DNA of 64,000 nt from Methanoregula sp. (GTDB lineage: Archaea; Halobacteriota; Methanomicrobia; Methanomicrobiales; Methanospirillaceae), in NCBI RefSeq assembly GCF_028679125.1, contig NZ_JAJRCG010000001.1, forward strand, positions 186,001 through 250,000, in the 5' to 3' direction. Shown piece after piece: positions 1-9,198 of this stretch (positions are counted from its first letter, which is position 1; each line of letters begins with the position of its first letter). Both the position numbers and the translations under genes were made by a program. The notes below the pieces were generated by a model. The model saw nothing but the letters and a program-made list of their open reading frames with translations, ran no database searches and was not told the origin of the DNA.

Positions 1-24
1 CGGAGGGGGTATGATCCGGCTAAC

Positions 25-130
25 TGGGGGGAGGGGTCTCCCGGATACCCCCCCACCCCCATGCAGGGGGGGTCTGCACAAAATAAAATCAAACGGGCGG
101 GGGGGTATGGCAGAGACCCCCCTCCCCCCA
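25..130. repeat. Imperfect G/C-run inverted repeat
   Basis: The left arm (about 25-57) is a G-run, GGTCTC, then ATACCCCCCC. The right arm (about 99-130) is nearly its reverse complement, separated by an A-rich spacer. The two arms could fold into a long hairpin, and the G-runs could also stack. No gene is seen in positions 1-224. The function is unknown; a palindromic dispersed repeat or a terminator of a gene to the left are both possible. Confidence 0.5.
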
Positions 131-224
131 ATCAGCAGCAGGATTCCGACATGTATATCGTGAACTCCGCGTACTCTTCTCACACTATACGGTAGGTGCG
201 ATCCTGAACACAATCCATAAGAAG

Positions 225-692
225 ATGCTACTCCTTGTGCTGATCTTTGCCTGCGGGGTATTCCTCGGCGCAGTATATACCACGTATCTCACTCCCCCGG
301 CAGTACACCCGGCAAAGCAGGCGGTCTTTTCAAAGAATGCACCGGAACCCATCGGGCCGTACAGCCAGGCCATCGAGTCCGGCGATTACGTGTACCTGTC
401 CGGCCAGATCGGCCTGGATCCTGCAACCGGCAACCTGACTGCCGGAGGCGCACAGGAACAGACCGTCCGGGCCATGGAGAACCTCCACGCCGTCCTCAGT
501 GCTTCCGGGCTCTCGTTCTCCGATGTGGTCCAGACGCGGATCTATCTCACCAGCATGAGTGATTTTACCACGGTGAACCAGGTCTATGGCACGTATTTCA
601 ACGATACCTGGCCGGCACGCTCCACGGTGCAGGTTGCCGGTCTTCCCAAAGGGGGGGTAGTCGAGATCGAGATGGTGGCGCAGAAGCGGTAG
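225..692 (+). CDS. RidA-family (YjgF/UK114) protein with N-terminal membrane anchor
   Basis: 155 aa. Residues 1-20 form a hydrophobic segment that could be a signal anchor. From about residue 32 the protein is a complete RidA domain, with IGPYSQAI near the start, YLSGQIGLDP in the middle and PARSTVQVAGLPKG near the end. The Arg of PARS is the ligand-binding residue of imine/enamine deaminases. Family members hydrolyse reactive enamines such as 2-aminoacrylate from PLP enzymes and are normally soluble and about 130 aa. The extra hydrophobic N-terminus is therefore unusual and suggests an extracytoplasmic or membrane-tethered form. The gene is monocistronic and converges on the downstream sensor gene. 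Confidence 0.85.
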   Translation: MLLLVLIFACGVFLGAVYTTYLTPPAVHPAKQAVFSKNAPEPIGPYSQAIESGDYVYLSGQIGLDPATGNLTAGGAQEQTVRAMENLHAVLSASGLSFSDVVQTRIYLTSMSDFTTVNQVYGTYFNDTWPARSTVQVAGLPKGGVVEIEMVAQKR

Positions 693-736
693 GCCTCATT
701 CGCCTGTGCACTCAGGCAATGCCCCGGTTGCTTATG

Positions 737-2368
737 TTATGCAGTGCCTTCGGGTGAATCCGTCGGCCCGCATCTCATCTCATTCTCTTCAAGGATATGA
801 AGCAGCCCTTCAACTCCCGCAGGCCGGTCCATCTCGTCATAATAAATGTGGCTTGTTGCCGTCACTTCCATCTTTGAGCCGTCACGTTTCTTCAGGGCAA
901 GACGATATCCTTTCAGTTCCCTGGATGCAGAGATCTGTCTGAAGAATTCGTCCCGGTCCGATGGATGGTAATAAAACGATCCGGCAACATTTTTCCCGAT
1001 GATTTCGTCAATGGAATCATATCCCATCGCCCTGACAAAGGACGGGCTGACGAGAATAATATTGCCTTCCTTATCCGTCCGGTAAAATGCGTCCTGGAGG
1101 TTCTCGATGATAGAGCGGTAGTTTCGCTCGCTCTCCTGTATCTTCTTCTGGCTGTGGTCCAGTTCCTCATACTGTGCCCGCAGTTCCTCTTCCGTTGCGG
1201 TCAGCTGCTCGTACGTTGCCCTCAGTTCATCCTCGGCCTTTCTCCGGGCGGTGATGTCCACGAGGGATACCACGCTGTTGGTAGTGCCCGGGATCATGCG
1301 GACGTTCACGATGCAGTAGCGTACAGAGGTATCACCGCCGATCATCCGGCATTCGTACACACCGGGAGCCGACGACGGATCGTTCCTCCGTGCATAGTGG
1401 TACTGCTTCAGTCTCTCCACGTCATCGGGATCGATGAAGACCGTCCAGCTCATCCGGTTCTCCTGCTGTTCCCGCACAACACCCGTCAGTGTCTCCCACC
1501 CGGCATTGGCGAGCAGGATCGTGGTGTTGTGGGCTGTGATGATCGTGGCGGCGCCCGTTGTGTTGAAGATCGTCCGGTACAGGTCCTCCGACACTTTGAG
1601 AGCCTCTTCGGCGGTCTTCCGGTCGGTGATATCTTTTCCTGCCGACTGGTACTCGGCAACCCTGCCCTGGTCGTCAAAGATGGCCCGGTCGCTCCACCAC
1701 TGCCAGCGGATCTGGCCGTCGGGCAGGATGACCCGGTGTTCGATCTCGGCAACCGGGTGTTCCCTGCTCAGCGATCGGATATGCCGGTGTATCAGTTCCC
1801 GGTCTTCCGGCAGGGTGCCCGGGACAAACCGGTGCCCGACAATCTCCTCCCGCTGCTTCCCGAAATACCGGCAATAGGCTTCGTTGACAAAGACATGAGT
1901 CCCATCCGGCAGGAAGCGGCAGATGAATTCGGTCTGGGTCTCGACCACGTCGCGGTATCTTCGTTCGCTCTCTGCAAGTGCCACGACTGCCTGCCGCCGC
2001 TGCACCGAGAGCCGGACCTTGTGCGCCAGCTCGGCAAACTGGGGCTTTGGTGCCCCGCCTTTCTGGATATAGAAATCCGCCCCGTTGTTGAGGGCAAGGA
2101 TGACAACGTCTTCCCTCCCGCGCCCGGTAAAAAGGATGAACGGGATATTCCCGTACTCTTTTCGTACCTCACGCAGGAAAGCCAGCCCGTCCATGTCAGG
2201 CATCTGGTAATCGGAGATGATGGCATCGTACCGGTGGGTTTTTAAATGTTCGAGGGCGGCAGTCGCCGACTCCATCAGGTCTACCCTGAAGTCACCGGTC
2301 TCTTCCAAAAAGATCTTTCCGATATCAAGGAGTCCCTGTTCATCATCCACGTACAGGACAGAGATCAC
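737..2368 (-). CDS. Response regulator with three PAS domains (no kinase domain)
   Basis: 543 aa. An N-terminal receiver domain (about 1-120) has the acidic pair in VDDE, the phospho-acceptor Asp53 in IISDYQMPDMDG, Thr81 in the FTGRG segment and Lys103 in YIQKGG. PAS domains follow at about 140-250, 260-375 and 425-525, each ending in the usual PAC-like DITxRK-type sequence. A charged coiled coil (about 380-420, rich in EEL and QYEEL) lies before the last one. No HisKA, HATPase, GGDEF or DNA-binding domain is visible, so this is a REC-PAS-PAS-PAS protein of the kind common in methanogenic archaea. It probably relays or integrates phosphorylation and redox or ligand signals through partner proteins encoded elsewhere. 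Confidence 0.85.
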   Translation of the reverse strand: MISVLYVDDEQGLLDIGKIFLEETGDFRVDLMESATAALEHLKTHRYDAIISDYQMPDMDGLAFLREVRKEYGNIPFILFTGRGREDVVILALNNGADFYIQKGGAPKPQFAELAHKVRLSVQRRQAVVALAESERRYRDVVETQTEFICRFLPDGTHVFVNEAYCRYFGKQREEIVGHRFVPGTLPEDRELIHRHIRSLSREHPVAEIEHRVILPDGQIRWQWWSDRAIFDDQGRVAEYQSAGKDITDRKTAEEALKVSEDLYRTIFNTTGAATIITAHNTTILLANAGWETLTGVVREQQENRMSWTVFIDPDDVERLKQYHYARRNDPSSAPGVYECRMIGGDTSVRYCIVNVRMIPGTTNSVVSLVDITARRKAEDELRATYEQLTATEEELRAQYEELDHSQKKIQESERNYRSIIENLQDAFYRTDKEGNIILVSPSFVRAMGYDSIDEIIGKNVAGSFYYHPSDRDEFFRQISASRELKGYRLALKKRDGSKMEVTATSHIYYDEMDRPAGVEGLLHILEENEMRCGPTDSPEGTA

Positions 2369-2524
2369 GAGAAGGCACTCCGGAGTTCATGATAGATAGA
2401 ACAATACCGCCGATCTACAAAAATGTTCTGGAGCCCCGGGGAAATACAAATGGCAGGAGTCCTGGATTATGATTTCAGGTTGCCATGGTGCGAAAAAAGG
2501 GAAAAATTACCTGGTTTTGGACGA

Positions 2525-2773
2525 TCAGCTCTCCTTACACACCAGGTCCCCTTCGTGGACCCGTTCGTTCACGAGAATGCCGATGTCCTGTCCCGGGTCG
2601 GCCTCCTCGATAGGATTGTGGTCGTACTCCATCGAGGTCACCGTCTGGTAGAGGTCATCATGCGGTCCATGGATGCGGATCCGGTCGCCCCTGGCAATGT
2701 GGTCCGAAAGGACGATCGCGGCAACACCAACTCTCGGGTAGTAGTGGGATACCCTTCCAATCATGGTTATCAT
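2525..2773 (-). CDS. Small translation-elongation-factor-like protein (EF-Tu domain 2-like)
   Basis: 82 aa. The start at 2773 is chosen because a GGGAGGGAG Shine-Dalgarno lies just upstream; another in-frame ATG lies nine bases downstream. The sequence from IGRVSHYYPRVGVAAI through GDRIRIHG to GILVNERVHEGDLV matches the beta-barrel of EF-Tu/IF2 domain 2 (gain, basal level and 'regulates by binding' strands). Stand-alone EF-like barrels of this size occur in many methanogens and are annotated as translation elongation factor-like; their function is unproven. No GTPase domain is present. The gene is transcribed alone, downstream of the DJ-1/PfpI-like gene. Confidence 0.65.
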   Translation of the reverse strand: MITMIGRVSHYYPRVGVAAIVLSDHIARGDRIRIHGPHDDLYQTVTSMEYDHNPIEEADPGQDIGILVNERVHEGDLVCKES

Positions 2774-2841
2774 CGTCTTCTCCCTCCCAACATGAGACTG
2801 ATATCCTGCTGGGGAGATAAAAGTATTCCCGGGTTTTCCGG

Positions 2842-3483
2842 TTACCTGGGAGCGGGAGGCTGGGGAAGGGACTGCATCAGAGCATAGAAATATTCCGGTT
2901 TTTTGGTGGTATAGACCCCGTACCATGCCTCAAGGGTAGCCGGAAGCATAACGCCAAGTCTTTTGAAGACCTGGTACGCGAACTCGACCGGCGCCGCCCC
3001 GCATGCCGTGACGAGGTTGCGATCAGCAACCGCAGGTTCGTTCACGTAGAAGTGCTCGCCATGATACCCCGGGCAGAAATTCTTCAGGGCAGCGAGGTCG
3101 TTGCTCGTGTGCGGGCGGTTGTCCAGCAGGCCGGCGTTTCCAAGACCGAATGTTGCCCCGCAGATCGCAGCCACCACCGCGTCGCCCGCAAGCACATCAC
3201 GGGCCTTTGCAAGGACTGGTGCCTGTGCCGGATCGAGCCACGTGGTTGCTCCCGGCAGGAGGAGTAAGTCGCCTGCATCGGGCCTGATATCAGCGATCAG
3301 TTCATCGGGTGTCAGGTGCAGGCCACCCATTGTCGTGATCGTATCCATGGTCCGGCCGCACAGCACGGTATCGTATCGTAAGGCCGGGTCTTTTAAGAAC
3401 CGCCCCGAGTGGAGTTCGGCAAGGACATGGCCCGGTTCCCAGTCGGCGAGCGTGTCCTGAATGTAAACGTACATCGTTCTCAT
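2842..3483 (-). CDS. DJ-1/PfpI-family protein
   Basis: 213 aa. It has the class I amidotransferase-like fold of DJ-1/PfpI: DLLLLPGATTW around residues 72-82 and the nucleophile-elbow Cys108 in AAICGATFGL, followed by GLLDNRPHTSND, which places a His after the elbow as in this family. Members include glyoxalase III/deglycase-like enzymes, proteases and redox sensors, so the substrate cannot be assigned. The ATG at 3483 is preceded by an AGGA motif six bases upstream. The gene is flanked by same-strand genes but with gaps, so it is probably its own transcription unit. Confidence 0.75.
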   Translation of the reverse strand: MRTMYVYIQDTLADWEPGHVLAELHSGRFLKDPALRYDTVLCGRTMDTITTMGGLHLTPDELIADIRPDAGDLLLLPGATTWLDPAQAPVLAKARDVLAGDAVVAAICGATFGLGNAGLLDNRPHTSNDLAALKNFCPGYHGEHFYVNEPAVADRNLVTACGAAPVEFAYQVFKRLGVMLPATLEAWYGVYTTKKPEYFYALMQSLPQPPAPR

Positions 3484-3542
3484 GGTTATCCTGTCGTCTC
3501 CCGACAGAAAAAAAGTTTGGAATGGGAAGTGAAAGTGTCCCG

Positions 3543-4652
3543 CTACTGCATCGGCAGGATGCCTTCTGTTCTCAGATCGGTGATGGAGAGATCCTGTGAT
3601 GCATTGGTTTTGAAATTCCCGTTGGAGATCTCGGTCTGGTACTTCTCAGTCCCTTCTTCCAGCGCCTGTTCGAACGTCCAGTCCCCCGAGGTCATCGTGG
3701 TCTCGAGACAGATGAGCCGGCCGGAGTCGTCAGGCTTCGAATCATAGCAGGTGAACGCGTGGCTCGGTGTCGTGATGATGTGTGGATGCATGCCGATCGA
3801 TTCAAGGGCCGATGCATACAGCACTGCGCCATCGATACAATTGGCGGATTTTGAAGACAGGGACTCTTTTGGCAACCGGACCCGCTGGGGGTTCACGTTC
3901 CCTTTTCCAAACGCCGTGGGCGAGTTGATGTACGTGAGCTGGTAATCTTCTTTGAGTGCCATGTAGATCGCTTTCACCTGTGCATTCGTGTCTGCAACCC
4001 ACTCGGTATCCGTGCAGCTGTCCCCGCACTGGTATCCCGTCATTGCCTTCTCCGGGTGGTGCTCGGCAGCCTTGCGCACGAGTGTATCGATTGCCGGTTC
4101 ATGGGGGGTTACCCACGCGGCAACGTACGGGGTCATGTCGATCCATTCGCCGTCTTCTTCGACTCCCCAGATCATCGTGTCCTTCGGGTAGATCGTGACG
4201 GTATCGCTCTGTTCGGTAATGCGTGTCCCGTCAGCGAGGGCGACCTTGTAGTGGAGCGATGCGGATGTCCTCTCTACGGGAATTGCACTGGTGCGGAGGG
4301 AAGGGGTCTGCCCGACCGTGATGTTCCCGTGGGCAGGGACTTCAACCGTACTGATCGACTTTTCCGTATAGCCGGGGATCTCCGATTCCACGATGACCGT
4401 CTTAGCGGTGTCTGTGGGATTCGTGATCGTGAAATCGATGAAGGTGATGTCAAGGTTCGGGAGCTGGACGTACGTGGAGGTAAGGACGAAATCCATCGGG
4501 TTGACCGTCACCGTGATGCCTCCCGCACCGGTACTGGCTGCGGGAGACGCACCAGAAGAATCTGATGAAGTCGGGGAGGTTTCGGTACAACCTGCGGCCA
4601 GGATGAGGATGACAACAAGACCGGATATCAGGAGAAGGATGCTGCTTTTCAT
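3543..4652 (-). CDS. Transglutaminase-like lipoprotein
   Basis: 369 aa from the ATG at 4652; an in-frame TTG nine codons upstream is less likely. The N-terminus is a lipoprotein signal, with a hydrophobic run ending in LAAGC, followed by a Ser/Thr/Ala-rich linker. The middle portion looks like a beta-sandwich (secreted, Ig-like). The C-terminal third carries the transglutaminase/protease core: Cys in SANCIDGAVLYASALESIG, His in TPSHAFTCYDS and an Asp soon after. Family members cut or cross-link peptides outside the cell. It probably sits anchored on the outer face of the membrane. Substrate unknown. Confidence 0.75.
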   Translation of the reverse strand: MKSSILLLISGLVVILILAAGCTETSPTSSDSSGASPAASTGAGGITVTVNPMDFVLTSTYVQLPNLDITFIDFTITNPTDTAKTVIVESEIPGYTEKSISTVEVPAHGNITVGQTPSLRTSAIPVERTSASLHYKVALADGTRITEQSDTVTIYPKDTMIWGVEEDGEWIDMTPYVAAWVTPHEPAIDTLVRKAAEHHPEKAMTGYQCGDSCTDTEWVADTNAQVKAIYMALKEDYQLTYINSPTAFGKGNVNPQRVRLPKESLSSKSANCIDGAVLYASALESIGMHPHIITTPSHAFTCYDSKPDDSGRLICLETTMTSGDWTFEQALEEGTEKYQTEISNGNFKTNASQDLSITDLRTEGILPMQ

Positions 4653-4746
4653 AACTGGTCCGGTTATTGTGCATTCCAACTATTTGGTAGCATCGTGGGG
4701 CGGGGAGAAAAACCGATCCAAAAAGAGTCCGGAAAAATGAAGAACA

Positions 4747-5970
4747 TTATTTATTGATGTGCACGACTTTTGCCGGCGGGAAGCCGTTGAAGTACGTGGA
4801 CGAGGCATGGGAGTATGCCCCGATATTCTCCGAATACACGAGGTCGCCGATATCGAGATCGGGCAGCTCGGCCGAAAGGGTGATCGTGTCAAACGCATCG
4901 CAGGTCGGCCCGAACACTGCGGAGATCTGGGTCTCGCCTTTCTTGAACGCAAGGACCGGGTAATTGACATGATCGAAGACCTGCCCGGAGTACGTGTGGT
5001 AGACACCGTCGTTGATGTAGTAGCAGGGCTTGCCGTCGCGGATTGCCTTCCCTACCACCTTTGCAACGAGCGTGCAGGTGTTGGCAACCAGGAACCGGCC
5101 CGGTTCGGCAAGGATCTGCATATCGCTCGGGAAGAGCCGCTTTATCTCGGCGTTCAGTTTCCGTGCAAGCGTCCGGATGGACCGGATGCCGGGGTGGTAC
5201 TTCACCGGGAAACCCCCGCCGATATCGAGGATGCGGATCTTCCGGCCGGTCCGGTCTTCCACTTCCTTGATGATACTGGCCGAGATCTGGAGCGCCTGCA
5301 TGTAGTTCTCGAAGTTGGTGCACTGGCTTCCGACATGGAAGCTCAGGCCCTCGACAACCAGGCCGTTCTCGAATGCCTCGACGATCAGGTCTACGGCCTC
5401 GCCGGGGTGGGCGCCGAACTTGCTGGAGAGTTCCACCATGGAGCCCGTGTTCGGGACGCGGAGCCGGAGGACGAGTCCTGCATGGGGTGCATGGTCGCGG
5501 ATCTTCAGGATCTCGAAGTGGTTATCGAATGTAACGAGCGGTTTGTACTTGTCCAGCGCATTCAGGGTATCGATCGGCTTGATGGTGTTGGCATAGATGA
5601 TCTTGTCCCAGATGAACTCCTGCTGCTCTTTCTTGGGCAGGTGCTTGAAGTTCTCGTGCACGATCATGAACTCGGGCATTGACGCCACATCGAAACTGGA
5701 TCCGATGTCGTACAGGGTTTTGACGATCTCGGCATTGGAGTTGGCCTTGACCGCAAAATAGATCTGCACGTTGGGCAGGTGCTTGTGGAATTCCCGGTAA
5801 TTCTGCCGGATCTTCTCATGATCGATCACAAAAATAGGGGTGCCGTGCTCTGCAGCAAGGTCCAGCAGGTGTCTCTTCCCGCTGTGCCCGATATGGTGAA
5901 CGGGAGTGGGGACCTCTTCGGTCTCCTTTTTCTTCCGTCTCTTCTTGTTATCAACCGCGACTTTTGTCAT
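4747..5970 (-). CDS. PLP-dependent ornithine/lysine-type decarboxylase (fold III)
   Basis: 407 aa. The alanine-racemase-fold barrel has the PLP lysine in YFAVKANSN (about residue 75), HVGSQ, DIGGGFP, an EPGR motif (AEPGRFLVA) and the catalytic Cys in FGPTCDAFD near residue 350. The Cys-Asp signature fits ornithine/lysine decarboxylases better than diaminopimelate decarboxylases. A basic Lys/Arg-rich N-terminal extension of about 15 residues precedes the domain. It lies 12 bp downstream of a homospermidine synthase gene on the same strand, which supports a role in making putrescine for that enzyme. The exact substrate is inferred from this context. Confidence 0.8.
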   Translation of the reverse strand: MTKVAVDNKKRRKKKETEEVPTPVHHIGHSGKRHLLDLAAEHGTPIFVIDHEKIRQNYREFHKHLPNVQIYFAVKANSNAEIVKTLYDIGSSFDVASMPEFMIVHENFKHLPKKEQQEFIWDKIIYANTIKPIDTLNALDKYKPLVTFDNHFEILKIRDHAPHAGLVLRLRVPNTGSMVELSSKFGAHPGEAVDLIVEAFENGLVVEGLSFHVGSQCTNFENYMQALQISASIIKEVEDRTGRKIRILDIGGGFPVKYHPGIRSIRTLARKLNAEIKRLFPSDMQILAEPGRFLVANTCTLVAKVVGKAIRDGKPCYYINDGVYHTYSGQVFDHVNYPVLAFKKGETQISAVFGPTCDAFDTITLSAELPDLDIGDLVYSENIGAYSHASSTYFNGFPPAKVVHINK

Positions 5971-5982
5971 TATATGATTGAT

Positions 5983-7428
5983 TTACTGCACGAATAAGAA
6001 GTTTTTGAATTGCCAGATATCTTCGCGGTCATAATTGTTCTCCGGGTTCTCCTTGAAGTAGACCACGCGGTTCTTCATGGGTGTCCAGTCCGAGGGCCCC
6101 GACCAGAACTCCCCTAGGTAGGGGCGGGCAATATCGAGGACGAACTCGTGCGGCAGGTCGTCGGGCAGGCAGAATCCCTTCTTCGGGTTGTCGATCATCC
6201 ACATCACCGCGCTGACAACGCCGAGCGCTACCTGGATGGTGGTGGCGTTCTCGCCGGGTGCGAGTTTCTTGGCTTCGTCAATGGAGAGGATGCTCCCCGT
6301 CCACCAGGATTTGTAGGGATGCCCCATGAGGAGCGCACCGAGAATATCTGCACCGGAGACGATCTCCCGGTCGTTCAGGATGCGGAGCTTGGGCTGGAGG
6401 ACGTAATTCCTCGCCCGGAGCTCCTGGATGGACGCGATGGTGGCATCGCAGGGCATGTAGGCATAGTGGACGGTCGGGCGGTAGATGGCTTTGCCGTCCT
6501 TCCAGACGGTCCACCGGTCGGAGATACCGAATGCCTCCCCATGCCGGATCACCATGCCGATGATCTCCTGGTTGGGGATCCAGGACCGGACCCAGGTATT
6601 GATCCCCATCTTGGGGATCAGGATGCCGTTTTTGGGGCCGACCGGTGGCACGATGGCAAGGGGGGGCAGGGTCTTCTCGTGGGTGCCCCACCCGATCTCT
6701 GCCGGGGCGATCCCCTCTTCCCGGAGCCCCTCGATACACCAGGTCCCGACGAATTCCCCGACCTTCTTTGGGGACCGGGAGATCTGGGTGTCGTGCTCCG
6801 AACAGTGGATCACCTTGACGCCGACTTCCATGGCAAGTTCGGCGAAGTTCTGGTCCTGGATCAGCTGCTGTATCCGGTCCGGGTCCTTTGCGATCTTATC
6901 CTCGATCATCCGGTTGGCGATATCCACCAGGCCGTGCTTGGCAAAGTGCGAGATAAGACCCGGGTTTGCCCCGTGGTCCACGACGCAGGTCGTAGCATCA
7001 TCCTTCCAGTCCTTTGTCAGTTCCATGAGCCGCATCTGGCGGAAGTACAGGGTCTTCTCATACGGGCTTGCCGTGGCAGCGATGGCCTCGGGATCCCAGG
7101 CTTCCACGGACGTGTTGACGTAGAGGACATCGTGGTCATGGCACCACTGTACGACCTCGCAGCAGTCGATGTTCCACGCCTCGTCGATCAAGAGGCCGCC
7201 CGGGGTAAGATATTCGGAAAGGACTTTGCCAAGGTTTTCCTGGGTGATCTTCTGCTTGAAGAACCGGAGGCCTCGTGTGGTCCAGGCCTTGAGATCCGCT
7301 GATTTATCCTTGAAATCGAGGATGGTGATATTCTCCAGGGGAATGTTCACATGGCGGAGCAGGATCGGGAACATGCACTTGCAGACAGCACCATATCCGA
7401 TGATCAGAACCTTGTTTTTGAATTCCAC
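5983..7428 (-). CDS. hss: Homospermidine synthase
   Basis: 481 aa, the usual length for bacterial-type homospermidine synthases. It has an N-terminal NAD-binding Rossmann segment (VLIIGYGAV), VDHGANPGLISH near residue 150, WGTHEK in the middle and GEFVGTW and ENATT motifs, all typical of this saccharopine-dehydrogenase-related family. The enzyme condenses two putrescines (or putrescine and spermidine) to sym-homospermidine in an NAD-dependent reaction. The start is a GTG at 7428 with GGGAGG upstream. It is followed by a decarboxylase gene, giving a two-gene polyamine operon. In most archaea polyamines come from agmatine and dcAdoMet, so this route is notable. Confidence 0.85.
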   Translation of the reverse strand: MEFKNKVLIIGYGAVCKCMFPILLRHVNIPLENITILDFKDKSADLKAWTTRGLRFFKQKITQENLGKVLSEYLTPGGLLIDEAWNIDCCEVVQWCHDHDVLYVNTSVEAWDPEAIAATASPYEKTLYFRQMRLMELTKDWKDDATTCVVDHGANPGLISHFAKHGLVDIANRMIEDKIAKDPDRIQQLIQDQNFAELAMEVGVKVIHCSEHDTQISRSPKKVGEFVGTWCIEGLREEGIAPAEIGWGTHEKTLPPLAIVPPVGPKNGILIPKMGINTWVRSWIPNQEIIGMVIRHGEAFGISDRWTVWKDGKAIYRPTVHYAYMPCDATIASIQELRARNYVLQPKLRILNDREIVSGADILGALLMGHPYKSWWTGSILSIDEAKKLAPGENATTIQVALGVVSAVMWMIDNPKKGFCLPDDLPHEFVLDIARPYLGEFWSGPSDWTPMKNRVVYFKENPENNYDREDIWQFKNFLFVQ

Positions 7429-7693
7429 AACAACCCTCCCGGCTCACGTTACAAATGAGCTTATCCTTCTCTTTGTCCCTGTTCCCTAATAAACTGATGA
7501 GCGCGACTAAAATTACGCCGTAAAACTGCCTTGCTGAAGTAGCCATCCGGTGCACCCGGCGGCCCGTTTCCTCTTCGTCAATCCTTACAATGATGTATTT
7601 ATTGTGGTGGAGAACATACATATCTGGAGTCATAATACTAGTGCAATAGGATATTTTACGGAGTGGCGGATTTTGGCAGATAAGAATGCACCA

Positions 7694-8125
7694 ATGAACC
7701 AGCAGGAACTGATGACCCTCCAGAACTACCTGCAGGAGTACGGGCAGCAGGCGGAGATCTTTGTCCAGCAGTTACAGATGCTGGAGAACGGCAGGCTGGA
7801 AGCCCATGCGGCTATCGAATCGCTGGAAGACATGCTCACCGCTGAAGACGGGACGGTCCTCCTCCAGATCGGTGGCGGGGCGAGTGTCCGGGCAAAGGTC
7901 GTGGAACCGGAGAAGGTCCTCCTTGCGATCGGTTCGGAAGTTATTGTCGAGCGCTCCAACAAGGAAGCGATCGATTTCCTCAAAGAGCGGATCATGGAGA
8001 TGGAGGCCTCGCAGAAGAAGGTGGCCGAGACGCTCGACCGGCTCCGGGCCCAGATGAATGAAATCAATAAGCGGATCGAGTCGGGATACCAGCAGGCAAT
8101 GGCTGCCGGCCAGAATCCCGGATAA
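7694..8125 (+). CDS. pfdA: Prefoldin subunit alpha
   Basis: 143 aa. N- and C-terminal coiled coils (about 1-45 and 90-140) flank the beta-hairpin region (GTVLLQIGGGASVRAKV and EKVLLAIGSEVIVE), the standard class I prefoldin alpha layout. The start is the ATG giving MNQQELMTLQ; longer in-frame readings upstream look non-coding. Prefoldin is a jellyfish-like hexamer that hands unfolded proteins to the thermosome. The beta subunit is at 51,755-52,117. This is the first gene of the SRP/translation operon, 17 bp before ftsY. Confidence 0.92.
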   Translation: MNQQELMTLQNYLQEYGQQAEIFVQQLQMLENGRLEAHAAIESLEDMLTAEDGTVLLQIGGGASVRAKVVEPEKVLLAIGSEVIVERSNKEAIDFLKERIMEMEASQKKVAETLDRLRAQMNEINKRIESGYQQAMAAGQNPG

Positions 8126-8142
8126 GCGGAGTCATAGGATCC

Positions 8143-9198
8143 ATGTTCGGGGGACTTCGGGACAAGCTGCGGGCGGCACGTGCCCGGATAGGCGGCAGTA
8201 TCCAGGCAGCAGAAGGAAAGGCCGGATCTGAAGAGAAGGCTGTTCCGGCAGCAGCCCCGGCACCGCAATCCCCCACGGCAGATGGACAGGCGGCTCCTGC
8301 CCCCGCATCACCTTCCTTTGTCGATAAGGTCAAGGTTCTCATCACGGAGCGGGAACTGATAGTCTCGGAGAAAGACCTGAACGATGCCCTCTCCGAACTG
8401 GAGATGACGCTTCTCGAGAGCGATGTCGCTCTCCCGGCAACCGATGCGATCATCAGCAGCGTGAAGAAGAACCTTGTCGGGAAGCACCGGAAGATCGGCG
8501 AATCGGTGGATGCACTGGTGGTCAATGCCCTGAAGATCGCCCTGCTGGACGTGCTCGGCAACGGCTTCGATCTCAAGGAATACATCACGAAGCACGAGCG
8601 GCCGGTGAAGATCCTCTTCACCGGTGTGAACGGGACCGGCAAGACCACGACCGTTGCCAAGATCGGTGCATACCTCAAGAAGGAAGGGTTCACCGTCGTG
8701 ATCGGGGCCGGCGACACGTACCGGGCCGGGGCCATCGAGCAGATTGCTGTCCATGCCGAGCGTATCGGTATCCGGGTCATCCAGCACCAGGAAGGTGCGG
8801 ATCCCTCTGCGGTGCTCTTCGATGCAGTGGACTATGCAAAAGCTCACAAGATCGATGTTGTCCTTGCCGATACCGCGGGACGGTTCCACAACAAGGCGAA
8901 CCTGATGAGCCAGCTGGAGAAGATCAAACGCGTCATGAAACCTGACCTCGTGGTCTATGTCGACGAAGCCGTGGCCGGGAACGATGCTGTGACCCGGGCA
9001 TTCGAGTTCGACAAGACCGTTGGTGCGGATGCTGTGGTGCTGACCAAGGCTGACATGGATTCACGTGGCGGTGCTGCGATCTCGATCGCCCACACGATTG
9101 GAAAACCGCTGATGTTCCTCGGCGTGGGACAGGCCTATGAGGATATCATGCCCTTTGTCCCGGAGACGGTTGTTGAAGACCTGCTGGGTGGTGCATAA
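8143..9198 (+). CDS. ftsY: Signal recognition particle receptor FtsY
   Basis: 351 aa. A variable Ala/Pro-rich N-terminal region (1-60) is followed by the N domain and the NG GTPase: G1 [10 protein letters not shown]3 DTAGR, G4 TKAD and a closing [12 protein letters not shown]. It docks the SRP-ribosome complex at the membrane and is activated by reciprocal GTP hydrolysis with SRP54. Its TAA stop overlaps the ATG of srp54 by one base, so the two partners are translationally coupled. Confidence 0.96.
   Translation: MFGGLRDKLRAARARIGGSIQAAEGKAGSEEKAVPAAAPAPQSPTADGQAAPAPASPSFVDKVKVLITERELIVSEKDLNDALSELEMTLLESDVALPATDAIISSVKKNLVGKHRKIGESVDALVVNALKIALLDVLGNGFDLKEYITKHERPVKILFTGVNGTGKTTTVAKIGAYLKKEGFTVVIGAGDTYRAGAIEQIAVHAERIGIRVIQHQEGADPSAVLFDAVDYAKAHKIDVVLADTAGRFHNKANLMSQLEKIKRVMKPDLVVYVDEAVAGNDAVTRAFEFDKTVGADAVVLTKADMDSRGGAAISIAHTIGKPLMFLGVGQAYEDIMPFVPETVVEDLLGGA

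Noticed and set aside
965-2245. Long plus-strand open frame (426 codons) opposite the REC-PAS gene
   Set aside because: It is the antisense of a clear multidomain protein; the translation has no family features and lacks a start signal.
7493-7545. Possible C/D box guide RNA with TGATGA and CTGA
   Set aside because: Box C has the wrong first base, and no convincing internal D'/C' boxes or stem are seen.
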